Assembly: GCA_027063295.1 (NCBI GenBank)
Contig: JAMORZ010000160.1
Coordinates: 1-5,827 of the forward strand
DNA: 5,827 nucleotides
Reading direction: 5' to 3'
DNA from: Sulfurimonas sp.
GTDB taxonomy: Bacteria > Campylobacterota > Campylobacteria > Campylobacterales > Sulfurimonadaceae
In this document: in pieces, positions 1 through 4,719 of the stretch
How the letters are laid out: every line of letters starts with the position of its first letter
Numbering within the stretch: the first letter of the stretch is position 1
Made by a program: the position numbers and the translations under genes
Notes under the pieces: model-generated
What the model saw: only the letters and a program-made list of their open reading frames with translations
Databases searched by the model: none
What the model was told of the DNA's origin: nothing

Positions 1-49
1 TGTACATTGACCTTTGGTGCGCAAGCTAAAAACGACACGCAGGTGTCGT
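1..49. repeat. 49-bp direct repeat, outer copy
   Basis: This stretch is identical over 49 bases to 74-122, a period of 73 bp with 24 bp of unique sequence between the copies. It contains the arms ACGACAC (32-38) and GTGTCGT (43-49) around a GCAG loop. On the minus strand the hairpin is followed by five T, so it could act as a second terminator behind groEL. The copy begins at the first base of the window, so its true left boundary is unknown. No coding function is supported: the plus-strand frame through it is short and simply translates the hairpin. Confidence 0.9.
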
Positions 50-73
50 AATGGTCTCCGTCGGTCAGTACTC

Positions 74-122
74 TGTACATTGACCTTTGGTGCGCAAGCT
101 AAAAACGACACGCAGGTGTCGT
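74..122. repeat. 49-bp direct repeat, inner copy
   Basis: This is the second identical copy of the 49-bp unit at 1-49. It overlaps the groEL terminator. Both copies stop matching at the last base of the 7-bp GTGTCGT arm. Beyond that point the inner copy continues with TTTTC, which extends the terminator stem, while the outer copy continues with AATGG. The repeat is somewhat richer in G+C than the surrounding genes. Confidence 0.9.
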
Positions 123-125
123 TTT
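102..125 (-). terminator. groEL intrinsic terminator, probably bidirectional
   Basis: A perfect 10-bp stem, AAAACGACAC (102-111) with GTGTCGTTTT (116-125), encloses a GCAG loop. It begins 12 nt after the groEL stop codon. Read on the minus strand, the GC-rich stem runs into a T tract, as in a rho-independent terminator. The A/T ends of the stem give a T run on the plus strand as well, so it could also stop transcription from the other side. An outer GCAAGC (94-99) / GCTTGC (132-137) pair could lengthen the structure. Confidence 0.9.
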
Positions 126-137
126 CTTAACGCTTGC

Positions 138-1778
138 TTACATCATACCTGGCATTCCCATTTGTGGAGGCATGCCACCACTCATGTCAGCTGCTGGAGC
201 TTCCTCTTTTGGGAGTTCGAAGACTGCTGCTTCTGTTGTTAAAAGCATAGATGAAACTGAAGTTGCATTTGTAAGTGCTACACGAGCAACTTTAAGTGGG
301 TCGATGATACCTGCTTCAAACATATCTACATACTCACCTGTTGCAGCATTGAAACCTAGTGTATCGCTATCAGCTTCTTCTACTTTGTTTACAACTACAC
401 CAGTATCAAAACCAGCATTTGAAGCGATCTGCTTCATTGGAGCTTTTACAGCACGTAAGATAATCTCAGCACCGATTTTTTGATCTCCTTCAAGATCTAA
501 ACTCACTTTAGAAGCTGCACGAACTAGTGCTGCACCACCACCGATGATGATCCCCTCTTCTACTGCTGCTTTTGTAGCACTCAGTGCATCATCAACACGA
601 TCTTTTTTCTCTTTCATCTCAGTTTCAGTTGCAGCACCAACTTTGATAACAGCAACACCACCAGAGAGTTTTGCAAGACGTTCTTGAAGTTTTTCTTTAT
701 CATACTCGCTTGTTGTTGCATCGATTTGTACTTTGATCTCCTTGATACGAGCTTGTACAGTCTCATCACTTCCGGCACCATCAACGATAACAGTATTATC
801 TTTGTCGATCACTACACGAGCAGCTTGACCAAGCATAGAAATATCTGTGCCCTCTAGTGTTAAACCTGTCTCTTCTGAGATCACAGTACCAGCTGTTAAT
901 GTTGCAATATCCTGAAGCATCGCTTTACGTCTATCACCAAAACCTGGAGCTTTTACAGCAGAGATATTAAGTACACCACGAAGTTTGTTTACAACAAGAG
1001 TTGAAAGTGCTTCACCCTCTACATCTTCAGCGATGATAAGAAGTGGACGAGAAGTTTTTTGTACTTGCTCAAGCACTGGTAAAAGATCTTTAAGTGAAGT
1101 GATCTTGCTATCTACTAAAAGAATATAAGGATTCTCAATCTCAGCGATCATCTTCTCTGCATTTGTGATAAAGTATGGGCTTAAGTAACCTCTGTCAAAT
1201 TGCATACCTTCAACAACATCAAGTTCATCGTTGATACCTTTTGCTTCTTCAACAGTGATAACACCATCTTGACCAACCTTATCCATCGCTTCTGCTATCA
1301 TATCACCGATAGTAGTGTCTGAATTTGCAGAAATAGTCGCTACTTGAGCAATATCTTGTTTTCCATCTATAGACTTACTCGCAGCTTTGAGGTTTTTAAG
1401 GATAGCTTCACAAGCTTTATCCATACCACGTTTTACCTCTACAGGGTTTGCACCCGCAGTGATGTTTCTAAGACCTTCACTGAAAATCGCATTTGCTAAA
1501 ACTGTTGCAGTTGTTGTACCATCGCCAGCCTCATCAGCAGTGTTTGAAGATACCTCTTTTACAAGTTGAGCCCCCATATCTTCTAACTTGTCTGCAAGCT
1601 CAATCTCACGAGCCACAGAAACACCATCTTTTGTAAGTACTGGTGCACCGTAAGACTTTTGGATCAGTACATTACGACCACGTGGTCCCATTGTTACTTT
1701 TACCGCATCTGTAAGTTTTTCAACACCACGAGCTAAAGCATTTCTTGCATTATCTGAAAAAATTATCTCTTTTGCCAT
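138..1778 (-). CDS. groEL: Chaperonin GroEL (Hsp60, 60 kDa subunit)
   Basis: GroEL forms the cytoplasmic double-ring chaperonin that encloses unfolded proteins and folds them with ATP and the GroES lid. The 546-residue protein is full length for the family. The ATP-site signature TMGPRGRN lies at residues 29-36, KDGVSV at 50-55 (D51 matches E. coli D52), DGTTT at 86-90, and the catalytic aspartate in RVDDAL is D397 (E. coli D398). The flexible Gly/Met-rich tail ends in GMPGMM. The ATG follows a good Shine-Dalgarno sequence, AAGGAG, 8 nt upstream. The gene sits 28 nt after groES in the usual order and probably shares its promoter. A strong terminator follows. Nothing suggests truncation or a divergent paralogue. 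Confidence 0.99.
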   Translation of the reverse strand: MAKEIIFSDNARNALARGVEKLTDAVKVTMGPRGRNVLIQKSYGAPVLTKDGVSVAREIELADKLEDMGAQLVKEVSSNTADEAGDGTTTATVLANAIFSEGLRNITAGANPVEVKRGMDKACEAILKNLKAASKSIDGKQDIAQVATISANSDTTIGDMIAEAMDKVGQDGVITVEEAKGINDELDVVEGMQFDRGYLSPYFITNAEKMIAEIENPYILLVDSKITSLKDLLPVLEQVQKTSRPLLIIAEDVEGEALSTLVVNKLRGVLNISAVKAPGFGDRRKAMLQDIATLTAGTVISEETGLTLEGTDISMLGQAARVVIDKDNTVIVDGAGSDETVQARIKEIKVQIDATTSEYDKEKLQERLAKLSGGVAVIKVGAATETEMKEKKDRVDDALSATKAAVEEGIIIGGGAALVRAASKVSLDLEGDQKIGAEIILRAVKAPMKQIASNAGFDTGVVVNKVEEADSDTLGFNAATGEYVDMFEAGIIDPLKVARVALTNATSVSSMLLTTEAAVFELPKEEAPAADMSGGMPPQMGMPGMM

Positions 1779-1806
1779 ATCTTATTCTCCTTTTTTTAAA
1801 AAATTA

Positions 1807-2067
1807 TTATGCTATTACACCTAAAATATCAGAAGTCTCAAGTACCAAGTACTCGCTTCCCTCTAGTGTAAGTTCTGTACCAGAGTATTTACCAAAAACA
1901 ACTGTATCATCTATATTTACTTCTTTTACTTCACTACTCACTGCTACAACCTTAGCTTGAGAAGGTTTCTCTTTAGCATTATCAGGAATGATAATACCAC
2001 TTGCAGTTGTGTTTGTTTCTTCTACTCTCTGGACTAAAACTCTTTCACCTAGTGGTTTAAAATTCAT
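1807..2067 (-). CDS. groES: Co-chaperonin GroES (Hsp10)
   Basis: GroES is the heptameric lid that closes the GroEL chamber in the cytoplasm. The 86-residue length is normal for bacterial and campylobacterial GroES. The protein opens with FKPLGERVLV, the typical first beta strand. The mobile loop at about residues 16-32 carries the hydrophobic GIII patch (24-27) that binds GroEL. The later VVFGKYSG and YLVLETSDILGVI segments match the family core. It is the first gene of the groES-groEL operon. Of two overlapping ATGs, the one at 2067 is chosen because it is in frame and lies 8 nt from an AGGAGG ribosome-binding site. Confidence 0.98.
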   Translation of the reverse strand: MNFKPLGERVLVQRVEETNTTASGIIIPDNAKEKPSQAKVVAVSSEVKEVNIDDTVVFGKYSGTELTLEGSEYLVLETSDILGVIA

Positions 2068-2075
2068 TTCATTGT

Positions 2076-2081
2076 CCTCCT
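2076..2081 (-). promoter_or_regulatory. groES Shine-Dalgarno AGGAGG
   Basis: A perfect AGGAGG lies 8 nt before the groES ATG at 2067. A second ATG at 2072 is only 3 nt from it, is in another frame, and reads Met-Lys-stop, with its TGA overlapping the groES ATG. The spacing therefore decides in favour of 2067. Confidence 0.85.
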
Positions 2082-2103
2082 ATATTGTTATTTTACAGGT
2101 GTG

Positions 2104-2132
2104 ATAATACAAAAAAAAAGTAACAAAGTCAA
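2104..2132 (-). promoter_or_regulatory. groESL sigma-70-type promoter
   Basis: On the minus strand a TTGACT -35 box (2132-2127) and a TATTAT -10 box (2109-2104) are separated by exactly 17 nt. This predicts a start near 2097 and a leader of roughly 30 nt before groES. The spacer contains a run of nine T (2119-2111 on the minus strand). A heat-shock operon read by the housekeeping sigma factor and held by repressors fits Campylobacterota, which lack RpoH. The assignment is by consensus only. Confidence 0.75.
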
Positions 2133-2137
2133 CACTC

Positions 2138-2154
2138 TTAGTCAATATGACTAA
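2138..2154. promoter_or_regulatory. 17-bp palindrome, candidate groESL operator
   Basis: TTAGTC-N5-GACTAA is a perfect inverted repeat lying 5 bp upstream of the groESL -35 box, a natural position for a repressor of this operon. It is not a canonical CIRCE element (TTAGCACTC-N9-GAGTGCTAA). However, the adjoining minus-strand bases GAGTGTTGA match 7 of 9 positions of a CIRCE right half and run into the -35 box. The regulator could be HrcA, HspR or another protein; the sequence does not decide. Confidence 0.5.
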
Positions 2155-2244
2155 ACTTTCTTTATTGAAAATGCTAAACTTGATTTGTTTTAAATTCTTT
2201 TTAGATTTTTGTTTGATTTTATAATTTTATAAGCTTTCATTGAT

Positions 2245-2250
2245 TATAAT
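2245..2250 (+). promoter_or_regulatory. -10 box for the tRNA-Met/tRNA-Asn unit
   Basis: A perfect TATAAT lies 19 nt before the tRNA-Met gene, preceded by a strongly T-rich region. No good -35 is seen at 16-18 nt spacing. A clear -10 with a weak -35 is typical of campylobacterial sigma-70 promoters. Confidence 0.6.
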
Positions 2251-2269
2251 TCCACCCTCTTTAAAAGAT

Positions 2270-2346
2270 GTCAAGGTAGCTCAGCTGGTTAGAGCGCTGG
2301 TCTCATAAGCCGGAGGTCGAGAGTTCAAGTCTCTCTCTTGACACCA
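2270..2346 (+). tRNA. tRNA-Met (CAT), elongator type
   Basis: The 77-nt gene folds as a complete cloverleaf with an encoded CCA. The acceptor GTCAAGG pairs with TCTTGAC (one G-T). The D arm is GCTC/GAGC, and the T arm is GAGAG-TTCAAGT-CTCTC. The anticodon loop CTCATAA gives CAT at 2304-2306. A paired first base (G1-C72) and the lack of three G-C pairs in the anticodon stem argue against initiator tRNA. A lysidine-modified tRNA-Ile(CAT) is a less likely alternative. It is the first gene of a two-tRNA transcript. Confidence 0.93.
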
Positions 2347-2368
2347 TTCTTTAAAAGAAAACTTTTCA

Positions 2369-2448
2369 ACATTCCGGATTAGCTCAGCGGTAGAGTAGAT
2401 GACTGTTAATCATTTGGTCACTGGTTCGAATCCAGTATCCGGAGCCAC
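2369..2448. repeat. 80-bp inverted repeat, left arm (tRNA-Asn)
   Basis: This arm is a perfect reverse-complement match to 2798-2877. It covers the whole tRNA-Asn gene plus four bases before and one after. An 11-bp block (2468-2478) downstream recurs inverted at 2765-2775, at a similar distance from the CCA end (about 21 and 24 nt), so the 3' flanks may also be related. Confidence 0.9.
2373..2447 (+). tRNA. tRNA-Asn (GTT), plus-strand copy
   Basis: The 75-nt cloverleaf has acceptor TCCGGAT/ATCCGGA, D arm GCTC/GAGT, anticodon stem GATGA/TCATT, T arm ACTGG-TTCGAAT-CCAGT, discriminator G and an encoded CCA. The anticodon GTT is at 2405-2407. It starts 26 nt after tRNA-Met and is probably processed from the same transcript. 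It is identical to the minus-strand gene at 2799-2873. No convincing terminator hairpin was found downstream. Confidence 0.96.
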
Positions 2449-2550
2449 TTTTAAACTCCCTAAAACACGAACTTTCAAGCACTTTTTTAGAATCACTTTA
2501 AGTCTCAAGAAAAATCATTTTTGCAACCTATTAGTAACCATAATTTAGAT

Positions 2551-2560
2551 CGCCCATTCA
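2551..2560. repeat. 10-bp inverted repeat, left arm, beside IS30 remnant
   Basis: CGCCCATTCA is the exact reverse complement of 2686-2695. The pair bounds a 145-bp block containing the transposase remnant. The inner part, ATTCAACCAATAAATGC, lies just past the transposase 3' end, where an IS30-type terminal repeat would be expected. Confidence 0.55.
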
Positions 2561-2587
2561 ACCAATAAATGCAATTTCCACCTCAAA

Positions 2588-2695
2588 TCAAGCAGCCATT
2601 ACTTTTGAAACTCTAGCATAAAAAACCTCAGATGGAGTTTTATATCCGAGTAATTTTCCAGGTCTGTTGTTAAGTCTATCTTGAATGAATGGGCG
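2588..2695 (-). pseudogene. IS30-family transposase, C-terminal remnant
   Basis: Read on the minus strand, this region encodes IQDRLNNRPGKLLGYKTP followed by SEVFYARVSKVMAA and a TGA. The LNNRP..-LGYKTP-EVF run is a hallmark of the end of the IS30 transposase catalytic region, which cuts and joins element ends. Only about 32 recognisable residues remain of the usual 300 or more. Upstream of IQD the family resemblance stops, and the frame closes at a TGA at 2720-2722. After the TGA at 2588-2590 the same frame continues for nine codons (FEVEIAFIG) to another TGA, so the first stop may be a nonsense mutation. It is certainly inactive. Confidence 0.8.
2686..2695. repeat. 10-bp inverted repeat, right arm, beside IS30 remnant
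   Basis: TGAATGGGCG is the exact reverse complement of 2551-2560. It coincides with the point where similarity to IS30 transposases is lost. It could mark a deletion junction or the second end of a small non-autonomous element. Confidence 0.5.
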
Positions 2696-2797
2696 GGTTG
2701 AGTGGATGGTATAAAAATCTCAATTCTTATTGCAAATAAGTTGCTAAAGTAAAATTAATATATATTGAAAGTTCGGTCTGTAAGTTTTTTTGAAGTT

Positions 2798-2877
2798 GTG
2801 GCTCCGGATACTGGATTCGAACCAGTGACCAAATGATTAACAGTCATCTACTCTACCGCTGAGCTAATCCGGAATGT
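2798..2877. repeat. 80-bp inverted repeat, right arm (tRNA-Asn)
   Basis: This arm is a perfect reverse complement of 2369-2448, with 349 bp between the arms. It contains the complete second tRNA-Asn gene. Confidence 0.9.
2799..2873 (-). tRNA. tRNA-Asn (GTT), minus-strand copy
   Basis: This gene is base-for-base identical to the tRNA-Asn at 2373-2447, with the same full cloverleaf, GTT anticodon, G discriminator and encoded CCA, but on the opposite strand. It stands alone behind the glycosyltransferase gene, with its own -10 box at 2885-2890, and converges on the tRNA-Met/Asn unit. Because both copies are intact, both should be functional if the assembly is right. Confidence 0.96.
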
Positions 2878-2884
2878 GGGTAGA

Positions 2885-2890
2885 ATTATA
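2885..2890 (-). promoter_or_regulatory. -10 box for minus-strand tRNA-Asn
   Basis: TATAAT on the minus strand lies 11 nt before the tRNA-Asn 5' end, in a very AT-rich stretch, with no good -35 at the usual spacing. It falls in the 47-bp gap after the glycosyltransferase stop codon. Confidence 0.55.
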
Positions 2891-2920
2891 TCTGATATTT
2901 ATTAAAATAATCTAAAAATT

Positions 2921-3664
2921 TCACTTTCTGTTTTGAAAAATCATTTTTTCCTCAAGCTCTTTTTCTACCAATAGTTTTTTTTCTGCATCATCTATATTGC
3001 AAAGTAGTTTTTCAAGAGATTTTATCCTAAATTTTTCTAAATTTTTTCTAAAACCAAGTTGTTCATCATGTCCTGCATGTTTGTTTACAAGAGCTTTGTT
3101 AATGAGGGCTATCTCATACTTGAGAGCTATTCTAAGCCACAAGTCATAATCCTCACATACCTCTAAGCTCTCATCAAACACCCCTACATCTTTCAAAACA
3201 GATTTGTGAATCATCACCGATGATGGAGCGATATTGCAGTAAGAAAGGTTTTCTAAAAAAGGATCTTTTCCTATTTTTCTAAACTTTTTAGGTATCTTTA
3301 CCTCTTGTTTGTTACGCAACCATCTCTCTGCTGTGTAACTTACCAAAACATCCCTTTGAGTGTGAAGATCTACCTGCTCTTGGAGTTTTTCTTTGAGCCA
3401 TTCATCATCTGAGTCTAAAAAAGCTATCCATTTTGATGAGGCTTTTTGTATCCCTGCGTTTCGTGCAGCTGAGACACCCTTGTTTGGCTGGTAAACATAG
3501 ATGATATTTTTAAACTCATTGACTATTTCAGAAGTGTTGTCATTTGAGCCATCATCAATAACTATCACCTCTTTTGGTTGAAGAGTTTGTGCATACACAG
3601 AACGCAGTGCATGCCTTAGAAGGGAGTATCGGTTATAAGTTGGAATAACTACTGTTATATCCAA
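2921..3664 (-). CDS. Family 2 glycosyltransferase (GT-A fold)
   Basis: This protein is predicted to transfer a sugar from a nucleotide donor to a growing glycan at the inner face of the membrane, for example for LPS, capsule or protein glycosylation. The donor and acceptor cannot be told. Its 247 residues show the GT2 order: start strand ITVVIPTYNR (3-12), nucleotide-binding IDDGS (36-40), metal-binding DSDD (84-87), and ED at 171-172 followed by DLWLRIA, the usual catalytic-base region. A charged, probably helical C-terminus follows. There is no signal peptide or membrane segment. The start is TTG, placed directly after the mqnE TAG, with AAGG 8 nt upstream. The next in-frame ATG (residue 151) would remove the catalytic core, so TTG is well supported. 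It is the last gene of the lsrK-mqnE cluster. Confidence 0.92.
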   Translation of the reverse strand: MDITVVIPTYNRYSLLRHALRSVYAQTLQPKEVIVIDDGSNDNTSEIVNEFKNIIYVYQPNKGVSAARNAGIQKASSKWIAFLDSDDEWLKEKLQEQVDLHTQRDVLVSYTAERWLRNKQEVKIPKKFRKIGKDPFLENLSYCNIAPSSVMIHKSVLKDVGVFDESLEVCEDYDLWLRIALKYEIALINKALVNKHAGHDEQLGFRKNLEKFRIKSLEKLLCNIDDAEKKLLVEKELEEKMIFQNRK

Positions 3665-4702
3665 CTACCAAACCTTGATTTCATTATATACTGAGTCTCT
3701 CTCAACAGGAATAAAACCACTATCTTTGATAAGGTTGGTAAACTCTTCTACATCCACACCATTGGCACTTGCTGCACCTGCTGCGGAGTTGATAGACTCT
3801 TTTTCTATCGTTCCATCAAGATCATTTGCCCCAAACTCTTGAGCAACAAGAGCTAAGTTTACAGTTGATGTCACCCAGTAAGCTTTAAGGTTTGGGACAT
3901 TATCAAGCACTAAACGAGCGATTGCATAGGTTTTAAGAATTTCATTTGCTGTGATAGGCTTTTTAATGTTTAAGTAGTTGTTCTGCGTTTGGTACACTAG
4001 TGGGATAAAACAGTTAAAACCACCTGTCTTATCTTGCAACTCACGGATACGCATCATATGATCTATACGATGTTCACGAGATTCTACATGCCCAAAAAGC
4101 ATTGTTACATTGCTTTTTTTGCCTCTCTCGTGCCATTTTCTGTGAATCTCAAACCACTGATCTGATGTCACTTTTCCCTTACAGATATAGTCCCTCACCT
4201 TCTCATCAAAAATCTCAGCTCCACCACCTGGCATAGAGTCAACTCCATTTTCTACCATCATATCTAAGATTTCATCATAAGAGAGTCCATGATGACGTGA
4301 GAGAAAGTCCACCTCAGCAGCAGTAAGAGCTTTTACATGGATATGAGGAAACTGCGTTTTAATCTTTTTAAAGATGCTTAAGTACCACTCTAGTGTCACA
4401 TTTGGGTTGTGTGCAGAGACGATATGGATCTCTTTTGCACCTTTTTTATCGTTTTCTTCTACGATTTTGAGTATCTCTTCATGACTCATAGTGTATTGGT
4501 TTGGGTTTTTTCTAGTTGCTGAGTAGGCACAAAACTTACATACATCTGCACATACATTGGTAGGATTGATGTGACGATTGATGTTAAAGTAGGTTTTTTT
4601 CCCATGAAGCTCCTTGCGTTTTGCATCGGCAAGCTCTCCAAGTTCAAAAAAATCTGTATCGTAAAGTTTTAATGCTGTTTCAAAATCTATTCTGTTATTC
4701 AT
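3665..4702 (-). CDS. mqnE: Aminofutalosine synthase (radical SAM, menaquinone synthesis)
   Basis: MqnE joins the 3-enolpyruvylbenzoate product of MqnA to the ribose of S-adenosylmethionine, giving aminofutalosine in the futalosine route to menaquinone. It is a cytoplasmic [4Fe-4S] enzyme. The 345-residue protein has the radical-SAM cluster motif CADVCKFC (C51, C55, C58). It also has MPGGGAEIF at 157-165 and KSNVTMLFGHVES, HRIDHM and RELQDKTGGF at about 196-229. GGGAEIF, KVTSDQW and FIPL point to MqnE rather than the paralogous cyclase MqnC, which usually has GGGAEIL and FIPW. The ATG follows an AGAGAG-like site and lies 17 nt after lsrK. The futalosine route is the standard one in Campylobacterota. 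No other mqn gene is in the window. Confidence 0.93.
   Translation of the reverse strand: MNNRIDFETALKLYDTDFFELGELADAKRKELHGKKTYFNINRHINPTNVCADVCKFCAYSATRKNPNQYTMSHEEILKIVEENDKKGAKEIHIVSAHNPNVTLEWYLSIFKKIKTQFPHIHVKALTAAEVDFLSRHHGLSYDEILDMMVENGVDSMPGGGAEIFDEKVRDYICKGKVTSDQWFEIHRKWHERGKKSNVTMLFGHVESREHRIDHMMRIRELQDKTGGFNCFIPLVYQTQNNYLNIKKPITANEILKTYAIARLVLDNVPNLKAYWVTSTVNLALVAQEFGANDLDGTIEKESINSAAGAASANGVDVEEFTNLIKDSGFIPVERDSVYNEIKVW
3673..3676 (-). promoter_or_regulatory. Ribosome-binding site AAGG for the TTG-started glycosyltransferase
   Basis: AAGG lies within the last sense codons of mqnE, 8 nt before the TTG at 3664-3662. It supports the TTG start and suggests that translation of the glycosyltransferase is coupled to that of mqnE, whose stop codon abuts the start. 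Confidence 0.55.
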
Positions 4703-4719
4703 ATCTCTCTATCTTTTTG

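Larger units (their letters stand above)
2448..2798. other. Gene-free interval between converging tRNA-Asn genes
   Basis: This interval of about 350 bp has no intact gene on either strand. It holds the IS30-family transposase remnant near its middle (2588-2695) and a 10-bp inverted repeat around that remnant (2551-2560 and 2686-2695). A small AT-rich hairpin, CTTATT/AATAAG (2726-2740), is also present. The left third (2449-2550) and the right third (2741-2797) show nothing recognisable beyond the shared 11-bp block CGAACTTTCAA. It reads as a decayed insertion scar. Confidence 0.6.

Noticed and set aside
39..58. Type IIS restriction sites (GCAGGTG and GGTCTC) near the left repeat, considered as a sign of vector or synthetic sequence
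   Set aside because: Short sites like these occur by chance. No vector backbone, adaptor or marker sequence was recognised nearby.
1..122. CRISPR array
   Set aside because: There are only two repeat copies, the unit is 49 bp with a 24-bp interval, and the repeat contains the groEL terminator.
1..130. Short plus-strand open frames ending around the hairpins, with a tail reading ...AKNDTQVSFS
   Set aside because: The tail is just a translation of the terminator hairpin. The frame has no start or upstream context in the window, and the two copies are in different frames.
172..483. Plus-strand open frame of about 100 codons opposite the groEL 3' end
   Set aside because: It lies entirely antisense to the strongly conserved groEL gene, resembles no known protein, and is a product of codon bias on the other strand.
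1387..1569. Plus-strand open frame antisense to the groEL 5' part
   Set aside because: It is a shadow of groEL with no family resemblance.
1745..1960. Plus-strand open frame spanning the groES-groEL gap
   Set aside because: It is antisense to both chaperonin genes, is low-complexity Ser/Leu rich, and has no recognisable domain.
2065..2072. Met-Lys-stop mini-ORF overlapping the groES start
   Set aside because: Its ATG is only 3 nt from the Shine-Dalgarno core, too close for efficient use. The overlap is probably accidental.
2726..2740. CTTATT/AATAAG hairpin with a 3-nt loop, considered as a terminator
   Set aside because: The stem is short and AT-only and is not followed by a T tract on either strand, so it is not a credible terminator.
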